A stretch of 64,000 nucleotides of DNA from Patescibacteria group bacterium. GTDB taxonomy: Bacteria > Patescibacteria > Dojkabacteria > J137. The DNA is taken from positions 62,001 through 126,000 of the forward strand of contig CAUJCN010000001.1 of NCBI GenBank assembly GCA_963169855.1. Direction: 5' to 3'. The first letter of the stretch is position 1; every line of letters starts with the position of its first letter. The notes below the pieces were generated by a model, which did no database searches, was not told where the DNA came from, and saw only the letters and a list, made by a program, of their open reading frames with translations. Position numbers and translations under genes: made by a program. Below, piece after piece: positions 1 to 8,691 of the stretch.

Positions 1-3000
1 TCCAACTCCGTTTGTAACTTTGTAATCTGATACAACATAAATCGGACCTTGGAAATCAACTCTAGTAGGATAGCTGGCATCGTTATCTTTTGTATAAACA
101 GAAGAATCTGTTAGAGGTTTGTAATTAACTTGTACTTCTAACCCATGACCGTTTACAACTTTTGTAAGTAAATTTGGTGCGGAGATTCCATTCAATCTAA
201 CACTCCAAGTACTTCCACTTTGTGTGTATGCAGCCATGTCGATTGATCCATCGCCATTATAATCTCCAAAGAAGTTATTTCCTGCCCCTCCTGCATGAGA
301 GAACCATGTTGAAGAACTTCCACTTGCACCAAAATTAAACCCTGTTGAAAGTTGAACATCCCACATTCCTCCTGAACCTGTATATCCTGCAATATCAGAT
401 TTTCCATCTCCGTTAAAGTCTCCAACATAATTGTTAGAAGTGCCGCCGCCATGTCCTGTCCAATGAGGTTTTGCTAAACTATCATCGGTACAATCAAAAT
501 TTGTTCCAGTTGATAAACACACTTTCCATTTATTTCCAGAAACGAAACCCATTGTATCTGTTAAACCATCACCGTTAAAATCTCCTAAGAATGTATTTTG
601 AAGATTCATAGAAGTATTAGGTGAATTCCACATTCCTGAATCAACAAATCCAGTTCCTGTAGATAAGAATATTCTGAATTTAGATGGATCAGTTGGAACT
701 GCGTACTTCATCATATCGAGCATTCCATCACCATTGAAATCTCCCAAAATGTTGTTCGATAATCCACCATCGTGACTAACAGTGTTTGGAGTGCAAGAGA
801 AATCAAAGGTGAGTGGAGAAGTAGTCCTAATTACTGTGTAACAAACTGTCCACAAATTTCCTGATTGATATCCAGCCATGTCAGTCATTCCATCTCCATT
901 AAAGTCCCCAGTGATAGTATTTGCATAACCGAGTCCATGTCCAGTCCATAAGTTATCGTTGTATTCACCTCCTACTGGTTGATCTACAAAACCTGTTCCG
1001 GTTGATAATCGAACTCTCCAACCATTTGCTCTAACTTGATCAGCTTGTCTCATCATGTCAGTTTTTCCATCTCCGTTAAAATCTCCAACGAAGAAATTTC
1101 TCATGTCAGAATTTGGATTAACTCCACTCCAATTTTGATTGTTGAAAGAAGTTCCGTTTGAAAGACTTACAGTCCATAAAGATAGATCTGAAGAATTGTT
1201 TTGATGACCAGCTAAGTCAGTTCTTCCATCACCGTTGAAGTCTCCAGTAATTGTTCTAGTTTGGCCAACGCTGTTTGCAGACCAATCACCGCTTCCATTC
1301 CCGCTAAAACTCAATTGTGAAGATTCAAAATCTTTCCAACTAAATGTTGTAGGTTTAAAACAAGAATTGTTGAATCCACATTCTGTAATAGATGCTAGGT
1401 AGGAATTCAAAGTTGCAGTTGACGAAGGTTTGTACGCAAATTTATATTCTTTCACCAAAGTATTTACGTTAGCGTTTGTACTGTAAGATCTGATTGAAGA
1501 TAATCTCTTATTGACCACAACTACTGAACCACCAACGAATTTTCTTTGAGTGTCAGGTCGATTTTCATAAATGAATTCAAGAAAGTTTGTCGGTTGAGTT
1601 AAAAGACTTTCATGAGAATTTCCTGTATATGAAATCTTGGTTGGGTAAAAATTCGTTCCTGCTGGATCTTCGTAATAATTTATCGTTAGATAGTTACCCA
1701 AACGATCATTCATTTTATTGGCAGCCCAATACAAAACATGAGAAGTTCCAACAGCTTCAATTTTTGAATCAGAAGTCAAACCAAAAACTATTTGAATTCC
1801 GCTATTTGTAAAAGCCTCGAACCAAGCTGGAGCGCCATTTACATTCCCATGGGAAATAACTTTTGTAAAGGTTTCGTGTTCTGTTCGATATTCTGTCCCA
1901 TCTGCTCCGTAAGCTTGTCCGTCTAAATTCATCAGTCTTTCTCCATCCAAGCAAAACTTATCATTTGAATCAAAGTCTACAGGATCAATTGAGTTATCTT
2001 GACCCAATGTTGTTCCACATCTAGAAATTGTAGATAATCCACCTAGAGAAAATCCCGCACCTAAAATTCCATTAGAACCTCGACTTGAGTAGTTTATGCT
2101 CAAAGTTGGAGTCATTCCATTTCCTGAGATTCCTGTAGAAAGTGGAATAGAGTAAGTTGATGATCCAACATTATCAACATCGAAATTACCTTGTGTAAAT
2201 CCAGACACTTCACCATTTACTGCTGGAAGAGAGTTTAGTGCTGCTGTTTGAACTTTCCAAACAGTATTGAATGTTCCTAAAGAAAAATTCACATTTACTA
2301 AAACTCCTTCAGCATTAGAAGAAGCAGTTTGAATTGCTAAAGTATCGCCGACAGCTACACTTACACTCGTCCCTGATTCAACACCATTCTTTACCAACTT
2401 TGTATTTGTTCCTCCACTTACAGTTGCATTTCCTGCTGCAGTTATAACAATACTATTTGATGTATATATTAGGTTCTTAGTTGCATCTAAAATATTAACG
2501 AAAGTGTACTGTGACTGTTCTGGCATTGGACCCGTTGTAGCGTTGAGGACAAGATGAACTCTTTTATCAGGATCAGAATTATCTGAACTGTTTATTAACA
2601 CTTGAAGTCCAGCATCATTAAGTTCCTGTGTTAATAGTAAACTAGAAATTCTATTTCCAGATTCCACTTGTGGCTTAACAATGTGAGTAACATCTACTGT
2701 ATACCACTGATAATTTGTCCCACCAGTGATATCACCAATCACAGAATTAGAATTATTTTTTGCCAATCTTGTATTCCATGTCGGAGTCATTATTGCGGTT
2801 GCAGAATCGTCATCCCAATCATCGTTATCTATTCCATAAACTTTAATTTTAGTTGTGGTGGCTGGAGTTGCAGAACTTTCAGCAATCTTTGCATAAATGT
2901 TTAACTTTGCAGATGCAATTGTGTTGTAAGGTGTTAAATCAAACTTAAGATAACTTTCTCTTTCGTAGGTCGATGTTCCATCCTTAATCTTCAAACTAGT

Positions 3001-4158
3001 GTCAGTTCCGTACGCAGTAGTTGGAGATCCATCCCAGACATACGTATCATCAACAGGATTAATTCTCGTTCCTTGAGCTGGATGCTGAACAGTAACTGTT
3101 CCAGTTGAATAAGCAAATCTCTCACTAGATCCATCAGAAATCTTAGCGTAAACATAGTAAACTCCATTAGGTATTGCGGTTGTATTCCAGACATATTCAT
3201 CACCTGTTACTTCCGGATCCTCTGGAAGATTTCCAATGATTAAAGTTCCGTCATTTCCAGAATTATTATTATCGTAGTAAAGCGAAACAGATGCATTGTT
3301 ATCTGGATCTGTATCACTCCAAACAATTTTGAATTGATTATCGACAACTTCGTTTACATCTGGTTTTAGTATAGATATTGTTGGTGCCTGATTTGTTGGC
3401 GTTGGTAAATACTTAACAACTAACACAGGTTTCTGTGTAGCATTAGGAGAATCGTTACTTTTAATTGCAACTTGCAGTCCTTTATTTTTAAGAGTTTGAT
3501 TTAATCCTAGAGTAACTAATTTGTCTCCGGCATATTGCTGCTTAACGAAATTAGTTACATCAATTGTGTACCAAACAAAAGTACTTCCATTAATGTTTGT
3601 AGTTGAGATTAATGATTCAGTAGGAATAGCAAATTTTGTATTCCAAGTAGGTGTAAGAAGAGGAGTTGATGCTATGTCGTCCCATTGATCATTTGCTAAT
3701 CCAGAAACATTAAGCTTTGTTTCTAAAGTTGTTGAACTTGTATCCGAAACTTTAGCTAAAAGTTTAACTTTCGCACTTTGGACAGTTCCAGTAACAGAAG
3801 ACAGATCAAACTTTATATAGGCATCTTTATCGTAAGTAGCCTTTCCATCTTTAATTTTTAGATTCTTTTCAGAACCAAACATCGTAGTTGGATTAGAATC
3901 GGCTACAAAAGTATCTGCTCTCGAAGGTAAAGTACTGCTTAGTACGCCTGCGGCCCTTTCTGCTACATCAGGCTCTATTCCTTCAGAAAATCCTCTTTCA
4001 TCTATCGGAGAATCATCAACCAAACGATCATCTTGATCTTCATTTGCGTAAACTACAGTCAGTAATGGCGTGGGTAGGAGAGAGGAGGATAGGATCAAAA
4101 TGAGCATAAGTAAGACAAAGATCTTGCTATTGCTTCCCTTTCTAACTAAAGTTCTCAT
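1..4158 (-). CDS. Secreted SpvB/Rhs (TcB-like) protein, N-terminal part; C-terminus beyond the left edge
   Basis: The frame is open from ATG at 4158 to position 1 (1386 codons, no stop). Residues 1-38 look like a signal peptide (basic start, leucine-rich core, VYA before NED). Two DNRLRE-type beta domains follow (about 68-230 and 330-490; both have the pattern adTfv...LkikDG...YlkFDL), separated by an Ig/Fn3-like domain. About 645-850 matches the SpvB N-terminal domain (YSIPLSTGISGNGMTPTLS, then GAGFSLGG). From about 965 there are seven FG-GAP/VCBS repeats, about 55 residues apart, each with a Ca-binding-like GDFNGDG motif. The last visible residues (NGHGLEVQVNYKPLTDSSVY, then QGPIYVVS) match the region linking SpvB to Rhs repeats in TcaC/TcdB-type proteins. 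Family knowledge: such proteins form Rhs cocoons enclosing a C-terminal toxin. Whether Rhs repeats or a toxin exist here cannot be seen. Confidence 0.88.
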   Translation of the reverse strand, partial: MRTLVRKGSNSKIFVLLMLILILSSSLLPTPLLTVVYANEDQDDRLVDDSPIDERGFSEGIEPDVAERAAGVLSSTLPSRADTFVADSNPTTMFGSEKNLKIKDGKATYDKDAYIKFDLSSVTGTVQSAKVKLLAKVSDTSSTTLETKLNVSGLANDQWDDIASTPLLTPTWNTKFAIPTESLISTTNINGSTFVWYTIDVTNFVKQQYAGDKLVTLGLNQTLKNKGLQVAIKSNDSPNATQKPVLVVKYLPTPTNQAPTISILKPDVNEVVDNQFKIVWSDTDPDNNASVSLYYDNNNSGNDGTLIIGNLPEDPEVTGDEYVWNTTAIPNGVYYVYAKISDGSSERFAYSTGTVTVQHPAQGTRINPVDDTYVWDGSPTTAYGTDTSLKIKDGTSTYERESYLKFDLTPYNTIASAKLNIYAKIAESSATPATTTKIKVYGIDNDDWDDDSATAIMTPTWNTRLAKNNSNSVIGDITGGTNYQWYTVDVTHIVKPQVESGNRISSLLLTQELNDAGLQVLINSSDNSDPDKRVHLVLNATTGPMPEQSQYTFVNILDATKNLIYTSNSIVITAAGNATVSGGTNTKLVKNGVESGTSVSVAVGDTLAIQTASSNAEGVLVNVNFSLGTFNTVWKVQTAALNSLPAVNGEVSGFTQGNFDVDNVGSSTYSIPLSTGISGNGMTPTLSINYSSRGSNGILGAGFSLGGLSTISRCGTTLGQDNSIDPVDFDSNDKFCLDGERLMNLDGQAYGADGTEYRTEHETFTKVISHGNVNGAPAWFEAFTNSGIQIVFGLTSDSKIEAVGTSHVLYWAANKMNDRLGNYLTINYYEDPAGTNFYPTKISYTGNSHESLLTQPTNFLEFIYENRPDTQRKFVGGSVVVVNKRLSSIRSYSTNANVNTLVKEYKFAYKPSSTATLNSYLASITECGFNNSCFKPTTFSWKDFESSQLSFSGNGSGDWSANSVGQTRTITGDFNGDGRTDLAGHQNNSSDLSLWTVSLSNGTSFNNQNWSGVNPNSDMRNFFVGDFNGDGKTDMMRQADQVRANGWRVRLSTGTGFVDQPVGGEYNDNLWTGHGLGYANTITGDFNGDGMTDMAGYQSGNLWTVCYTVIRTTSPLTFDFSCTPNTVSHDGGLSNNILGDFNGDGMLDMMKYAVPTDPSKFRIFLSTGTGFVDSGMWNSPNTSMNLQNTFLGDFNGDGLTDTMGFVSGNKWKVCLSTGTNFDCTDDSLAKPHWTGHGGGTSNNYVGDFNGDGKSDIAGYTGSGGMWDVQLSTGFNFGASGSSSTWFSHAGGAGNNFFGDYNGDGSIDMAAYTQSGSTWSVRLNGISAPNLLTKVVNGHGLEVQVNYKPLTDSSVYTKDNDASYPTRVDFQGPIYVVSDYKVTNGVG

Positions 4159-4208
4159 ATATTTTCAAAATAAAAAATATATTAAAACTTTTGTAATTTC
4201 TTTTTTAC

Positions 4209-4222
4209 ATATTCGAGAATAT
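4209..4222. promoter_or_regulatory. Perfect palindrome, candidate operator between the Rhs gene and the TrmB pair
   Basis: ATATTC-GA-GAATAT is a perfect 6+6 inverted repeat in the 207-nt region shared by the divergent Rhs gene and the tandem TrmB genes. It lies about 50 nt upstream of the Rhs start and about 110 nt upstream of the promoter-like element of the regulators. A winged-helix dimer could bind it. The sequence shows only the symmetry; the regulatory role is inference. Confidence 0.35.
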
Positions 4223-4329
4223 AAATCTTTTACATAACAATGTCAATAGATTATTACACAATGCCTGAATTAATTAACAGGAGTAGGTTTTAATGGCTTG
4301 TATTCGTTTTTATTAAAATACAGTTATTA

Positions 4330-4338
4330 TGGTATAAT
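4330..4338 (+). promoter_or_regulatory. Extended -10 promoter of the TrmB pair
   Basis: TGGTATAAT matches an extended -10 (TGn plus TATAAT at 4333-4338), 27 nt before the ATG at 4366. No convincing -35 is visible at 17 nt, as usual for extended -10 promoters. Confidence 0.5.
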
Positions 4339-4365
4339 TAAAAAAGTCAATCGAAAATAACATAT

Positions 4366-5142
4366 ATGCTAAGTGACATTTTAAAAGCTTGTGGACTTAA
4401 CGAGTCAGAATCAGATGTTTATGAAACGTTACTTTTGCATGGACCCTCAACACCAGCAGAGCTTTCGAAAAAGACCAGTACATCTAGAGAAAATACCTAC
4501 AGGATACTCGACTTGCTTGCACAAAAAGGACTAGTTATCGAGATAACTGATGCCAATAAACTTAAGTACTCTGCGGAGAATCCCAATAAGCTTTCTATAT
4601 TGTTAGACAAAAGAGCAAACGAGATTAAAGAAGCAACTAAAGTTGCCAAAGAGATTTCTTCTAAAATCGAAAAAGAGTTGGAATCGTCCAAGAAGTCTCC
4701 CCATGTTGACTTTCTCCAAGGCGAAGAAGGAATAAAGGCAGCTTACATGTCTTCTATTTCAAAGGGCGGCGGAATTCAATATGAAATCCTGGATAAGAAG
4801 TGGGACAAGTATTTCAAGAAATGGTTAGATAAAATTTTTATTCCTACAAGAGTCAAAATGAGAATCCAAAAAAGAGTAATAATTTTGCATAACGAAGATG
4901 TTGAAAATGTGTCTTTCAAATCTGACAAAAATGAATTGAAAGAAACAATGTCTATCAAATCTGACAATTTCCCTCAAGGTTCAGGAATTATTGTTCACGA
5001 TGACAAAACTGTTCTAATTTCTAAGGGTCAGCCTAATGAAGGAAACAGTATAAGCATTGTACTTAATCATAAAATCATCTCTGGTGCGATCGAAACAATA
5101 TTAGACACGCTTTGGAATTTAAATAAGAAAAAAATAAAATAA
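4366..5142 (+). CDS. TrmB-family transcriptional regulator (first of a tandem pair)
   Basis: 258 residues. Residues 1-75 form a winged helix-turn-helix typical of TrmB/MarR-like regulators (GLNESESDVYETLLLHGPST, PAELSKKTSTSRENTYRILD as recognition helix, then LAQKGLV). Residues 85-115 are a charged helix that probably dimerises, and the rest is a C-terminal alpha/beta domain. I see no classical sugar-binding motif of archaeal TrmB, so the effector is unknown. Its stop overlaps the next start as TAATG, so the two regulators are coupled. It is divergent from the Rhs/SpvB gene and may control it (inference). The ATG at 4366 follows an extended -10. Confidence 0.8.
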   Translation: MLSDILKACGLNESESDVYETLLLHGPSTPAELSKKTSTSRENTYRILDLLAQKGLVIEITDANKLKYSAENPNKLSILLDKRANEIKEATKVAKEISSKIEKELESSKKSPHVDFLQGEEGIKAAYMSSISKGGGIQYEILDKKWDKYFKKWLDKIFIPTRVKMRIQKRVIILHNEDVENVSFKSDKNELKETMSIKSDNFPQGSGIIVHDDKTVLISKGQPNEGNSISIVLNHKIISGAIETILDTLWNLNKKKIK

Positions 5143-5897
5143 TGAACTTAGAGATTCTAACCAAAATTGGTCTTACAGCATCAGAAATTAAAACTTACGA
5201 AGCTCTTATAGACTTGAAATTCGCTTCCCCGGCTGAGATTTCAACCAAAACAGGACTCACTAGGCCCAACAGCTACCAAATACTTTCGAAGCTAGAAGCT
5301 ATTGGCTTAGTTAACAAATCTCCTAACTCTAAAAAAATTACATACCAGATCTCTTCACCTGAAAAACTTGTACAATTATTTGAAGAAGAAGAAGCAAGGA
5401 TCTCTAAAACCCAATCAGATTTTAAGAATTTAATTGTAGAGTTCATTTCGAAAATTGATCTTAGTTTGTCAAAGCCTGTTATAAAATTTACCGATGAAAA
5501 CCAAGAGTCCGTTAGGAAGCTCTTCTTGGAATTTCTAGACGGCACCGCTGGAAAGCAAATCTACAGTTTCCTAAACAGATCAGACGATGGCAGTTTTACT
5601 GATTGGATGGATACTGTATTCATTCCAGAAAGAATCAAAAGAAACATACCTTTAAAATCAATTATTACCGACAGAGAAGATTTAGATCGTTATGTTCAAA
5701 CCAGCCCCGCAGAGATGCGAGAAGTACGATACATAAAAATGCCCCAATTCCCTAAAGGAACATATATTGGAATTAGCGATTACAAAGTAGCGATAGTTAA
5801 TCTTACAAAGAATGCTGAAAACACAGGAATCCTAATTGACCATCCTTTTGTTGCGGAAACAATGAAAGCACTTTTCAATCTGTGCTGGAATTCTTAG
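5142..5897 (+). CDS. TrmB-family transcriptional regulator (second of a tandem pair)
   Basis: 251 residues, paralogous to the preceding gene over its length. Winged HTH at residues 1-75 (LTASEIKTYEALIDLKFASP, then AEISTKTGLTRPNSYQILSK), an acidic helix around 80-110, then the same type of C-terminal domain; both have a W-(L/M)-D-x-(I/V)-FIP-x-R segment (WMDTVFIPERIK here, WLDKIFIPTRVK in the first). The shared C-terminal domain suggests a common ligand type or heterodimer formation, which is inference. Start and stop overlap by one base with the upstream gene. It ends 36 nt from the convergent DUF1761 gene. Confidence 0.8.
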   Translation: MNLEILTKIGLTASEIKTYEALIDLKFASPAEISTKTGLTRPNSYQILSKLEAIGLVNKSPNSKKITYQISSPEKLVQLFEEEEARISKTQSDFKNLIVEFISKIDLSLSKPVIKFTDENQESVRKLFLEFLDGTAGKQIYSFLNRSDDGSFTDWMDTVFIPERIKRNIPLKSIITDREDLDRYVQTSPAEMREVRYIKMPQFPKGTYIGISDYKVAIVNLTKNAENTGILIDHPFVAETMKALFNLCWNS

Positions 5898-5901
5898 TCA
5901 T

Positions 5902-5924
5902 CTCGCCCGAGACAAACGGACGAG
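5902..5924. terminator. Hairpin between convergent genes, possible weak terminator
   Basis: CTCGCCCG and CGGACGAG form an 8-bp stem with one mismatch around a 7-nt loop, between the stops of the TrmB pair and the convergent DUF1761 gene. Neither side has a clear T-tract, so this is only a possible terminator. Confidence 0.3.
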
Positions 5925-5932
5925 TCCACAAT

Positions 5933-6328
5933 TTATCTTATTAGTACTGCAATAACTCCAGCAAGAGTGATAGTTACTACATGATATCCAGCATCGATTA
6001 AATACAATTTGATAGATCTACCTGAGAAAATGTAGGTAGATGTATATGCAGTTGCAACAAATCCTACTGCAACAATTAATCCTAATAATGCTCCTTCTAC
6101 AACTCCAACAGCACCCACTCTGATAGATAAGAATGATGAAGCAGCTCCCATTAAGAACGCAGCAATCATTGTGTAAAGATAAGCGATATTTCCACCTTGA
6201 GCTAATTCTTCCTCAGACTTATCGATTTCCTTCATCCACGCCTTTGAGAAAAATGGACCATACCAAATAAATCCTACAATCATATTAACCACAGCGACAA
6301 CAATTGCAGCGAGAATACTAAAAGGCAT
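5933..6328 (-). CDS. DUF1761-family membrane protein
   Basis: 131 residues from the ATG at 6328; a TTG three codons upstream (6337) is less likely. It matches DUF1761: an N-terminal membrane helix followed by GFIWYGPFFSKAWMKEI, then three further hydrophobic segments (around 48-66, 74-96 and 107-129). Function of the family is unknown to me. Convergent with the TrmB genes and divergent from the VOC gene, so probably monocistronic. Confidence 0.75.
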   Translation of the reverse strand: MPFSILAAIVVAVVNMIVGFIWYGPFFSKAWMKEIDKSEEELAQGGNIAYLYTMIAAFLMGAASSFLSIRVGAVGVVEGALLGLIVAVGFVATAYTSTYIFSGRSIKLYLIDAGYHVVTITLAGVIAVLIR

Positions 6329-6453
6329 ACCTAGCAAATAATAAATAGACTATTTCTATAATCCTAAACAGTAAAGTGATCACTGTCAAGCAACGGTCGA
6401 CTTGTCTTTGCTGCTTGATTTATAATAGACTATGATAGTTTTCAGTTACTCAA

Positions 6454-6852
6454 ATGATTAAGCGAATTGGACATATAATGCTTTTTGTTAGGAATTTAGA
6501 TTTAATGATGGATTTCTATACAAATATTTTAGGGTTTTCTAAAGGAGTTACTGTTGGAGAATATTCGTTTTTGAAAACAGCAAACGATTCTCACCACGAT
6601 TTGGCATTTTGCATTTCGCAAGAAAAGAACAACTTTGAACACTTAGCTTTCGAATTGAACTCTACTGAAGATTTACAAGATTTTTGTACAAAGTTCGAAA
6701 ATATTAAGATGTCTTTTGAACGATACGATTATGGCATTGGAGAGTGCATATACTTCAACGACCCTGAAGGAAACTGCCTGGAACTGTTTGTAGATTTGAG
6801 AAAACAGAGAAATGTGATCCACTGGAATGGAAAGTTTGAACGCTTAAACTAA
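6454..6852 (+). CDS. VOC (glyoxalase/bleomycin-resistance fold) protein
   Basis: 132 residues, one full VOC domain of two beta-alpha-beta3 units. It begins IGHIMLFVRNLDLMMDFYTN and ILGF, with the second unit ending YFNDPEGNCLELFVD. Candidate metal ligands are His7, His51 (HHD) or His62, and the Glu of CLELF. Substrate cannot be told; glyoxalase I-like, fosfomycin-resistance-like and dioxygenase-like proteins share this fold. A TATAAT lies at 6421-6426, giving a short leader. Confidence 0.8.
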   Translation: MIKRIGHIMLFVRNLDLMMDFYTNILGFSKGVTVGEYSFLKTANDSHHDLAFCISQEKNNFEHLAFELNSTEDLQDFCTKFENIKMSFERYDYGIGECIYFNDPEGNCLELFVDLRKQRNVIHWNGKFERLN

Positions 6853-6856
6853 ACAG

Positions 6857-6864
6857 TATAAAAT
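6857..6864 (+). promoter_or_regulatory. -10 element 6 nt before a start codon (leaderless type)
   Basis: TATAAAAT, with TAAAAT at 6859-6864, is followed by ggttga and then the ATG at 6871. Transcription would be expected to start at about the A of the ATG. Confidence 0.45.
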
Positions 6865-6870
6865 GGTTGA

Positions 6871-7629
6871 ATGACTAAAGAAGAATTTTGGAATAAACAT
6901 AATACATTGCTTTCTGGGCATTTTTACAAGGAAATTAAAGAGAACTCTGAGTTTGTTCACTACAAATCAGTTTTCAAACAAAAATCTTACAATTTTTTAA
7001 AGCCAAAGATCCCCTCAAAAGAATTCACTTGGACAACTGCTCAAAAGACCATAGAAAAAGAAGCTGAGACAGGCTACGAGCTATCATTTTACATTAGTGA
7101 GGAATTACTAAACGACTACAGAAAACCTTTAGAAGAATTAGGTTACACAGAAATTGAATCTGACATTTTCCTCGTTAAAACAATCACAAGAGAATACGAA
7201 ATTGATACTGAAGATTTTATTGAGGTAAATTCTGTAAACTTCAATGAGTTTCAAAAGATTGTCCAAGAAACATTTCCAGAATACGATAATAACAAAGAAT
7301 ACACAGAATTCTGTTTTGCTGAGTTTGAAAAACATCGAGATCAGTTTTTAAACTACATGCAGGTAAAAGGAGGAAAAGCTACATCTTTTGGATCACTATT
7401 AATGTCTCCTGCTGCAGAGTTAGGTTTCTTACATAACATGGGAACATTGGAAAGATTTAGAAGACAAGGACAATTCTCAAGTTTAACAAAGTTCTTATCA
7501 AATATTGCATTGCATAATGGGATAAATACTACATATGCAAATGTCTGCATGGATAGTTCAAGTTATAATGGGTTTAAAAAGTTGGGTTATAATGAGATAA
7601 GTTCAAATTACATATTCTCAAAGCCATGA
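6871..7629 (+). CDS. GNAT-type N-acetyltransferase
   Basis: 252 residues. The C-terminal half (about 110-252) looks like a GNAT fold: the strand LGFLHNMGTL followed by ERFRRQGQFSSLTKFL, a variant of the acetyl-CoA-binding R/Q-x-x-G-x-G/A loop, then the late SSSYNGFKKLGY motif. The N-terminal about 100 residues look like a degenerate second domain, as in tandem-GNAT proteins. Acceptor unknown. It overlaps the HAD gene as ATGA and starts an apparent GNAT-HAD-HD operon. Confidence 0.7.
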   Translation: MTKEEFWNKHNTLLSGHFYKEIKENSEFVHYKSVFKQKSYNFLKPKIPSKEFTWTTAQKTIEKEAETGYELSFYISEELLNDYRKPLEELGYTEIESDIFLVKTITREYEIDTEDFIEVNSVNFNEFQKIVQETFPEYDNNKEYTEFCFAEFEKHRDQFLNYMQVKGGKATSFGSLLMSPAAELGFLHNMGTLERFRRQGQFSSLTKFLSNIALHNGINTTYANVCMDSSSYNGFKKLGYNEISSNYIFSKP

Positions 7630-8096
7630 CAAAAATTATTCTTTCAGATTTCTCCAGAGTTGTTTTATTTCCAAAGGATTTAAACTATAACGGCAGCCTA
7701 AACAAACTACACGATCTAAATGTGAATAATCCTGATTACAATTTTTGGGATTACTACTCTATCAATACTGAATTGATTGAAAAGTACATAGAACTAAAAA
7801 ACAAATTCAGTATTTTATGCTTCACTACAGGTCATATCCAAGAGTATTACGAATTAAAGAATTCACTGAATAATGTTTTCAAAAGAACCTTTACTGTCGA
7901 AGAACTCTCACTTAAAAAGGATATTCCCGAAGCATACACGAAAATAGCATCAATTTTGCAAGTAAGACCTGAAGAAGTTCTATTTATCGATGATACGATG
8001 GAAAATTTAGATGCTGCAAGTAAAGTTGGATTTCAAACATTTCATTACGAAAACAATGAGGACTTGTTTAAACATTTACGTGAATTACCTTCTTAA
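7626..8096 (+). CDS. HAD-superfamily protein with altered motif I
   Basis: 156 residues. The C-terminal part has a clear HAD motif IV (VLFIDDTMENLDAASKVGFQ), and a motif II-type Thr lies in CFTTGH. Motif I reads ILSDFSRVV: the nucleophile Asp is present, but the usual second Asp (DxD) is Ser. DxD supplies the general acid in HAD phosphatases, so phosphatase activity is doubtful; a haloacid-dehalogenase-like role or loss of activity are alternatives. The start overlaps the upstream GNAT stop (ATGA). Confidence 0.7.
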   Translation: MTKIILSDFSRVVLFPKDLNYNGSLNKLHDLNVNNPDYNFWDYYSINTELIEKYIELKNKFSILCFTTGHIQEYYELKNSLNNVFKRTFTVEELSLKKDIPEAYTKIASILQVRPEEVLFIDDTMENLDAASKVGFQTFHYENNEDLFKHLRELPS

Positions 8097-8097
8097 A

Positions 8098-8691
8098 ATG
8101 AGTATTCAAAATCTCCTTAAATTTACTGAATTCATAAATAAATTCCGAGAAGTAGAGCGATTGATGCTATATAAAGGATCAGATAGAAGAGAAAACGATT
8201 CAGAGCATGCATTCCAACTAGCAATTATATCTTGGTACATTATTGAGAACGAGAAACTTCCTTTCAGTTTAGAAAAAGTACTAAAATATTGTTTGGCACA
8301 TGATCTGGTAGAAATTTATGCAGGAGACACTCCATTCTTCATGGCTGATAAAACAACAACTCAGTCAAAAGCCGAGAAAGAACATGATGCTGCCCAAAGA
8401 ATTAGTTCAGAGTTTCCAGAATTTACAAATCTACATCAAATCATTCAAGATTATGAATCAAGAGCAGATGAAGAATCGAAATTTGTTTATGCTCTGGATA
8501 AAGTAGTTCCTGTACTAAACATTTATTTAGACAACGGTAGATGTTGGGAAGTCGATAAAATCAGTTACGATACTCTTAGAACAAAAGATTCTAAAGTAAA
8601 AGTATCTCCAATTATAGAGAAATACTGGTTAGAGCTGGTTAAATTATTAGAAATGGATAAAGAAGAGTTATTTAAATTTAAGGAAGAATAA
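8098..8691 (+). CDS. HD-domain hydrolase, 5'-deoxynucleotidase (YfbR)-like
   Basis: 197 residues starting MSIQNLLKFTEF. An upstream ATG at 8011 would overlap the HAD gene by 86 nt and is unlikely; the chosen start is 1 nt after the HAD stop. HD metal ligands are visible: His in DSEHAFQLA, His-Asp in CLAHDLVEIYAGD and the late Asp in YALDKVVP. This arrangement matches the HD_3/YfbR group, which removes phosphate from deoxynucleoside monophosphates, a plausible role in nucleotide recycling. The 3' end overlaps the convergent gene by 14 nt. Confidence 0.75.
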   Translation: MSIQNLLKFTEFINKFREVERLMLYKGSDRRENDSEHAFQLAIISWYIIENEKLPFSLEKVLKYCLAHDLVEIYAGDTPFFMADKTTTQSKAEKEHDAAQRISSEFPEFTNLHQIIQDYESRADEESKFVYALDKVVPVLNIYLDNGRCWEVDKISYDTLRTKDSKVKVSPIIEKYWLELVKLLEMDKEELFKFKEE

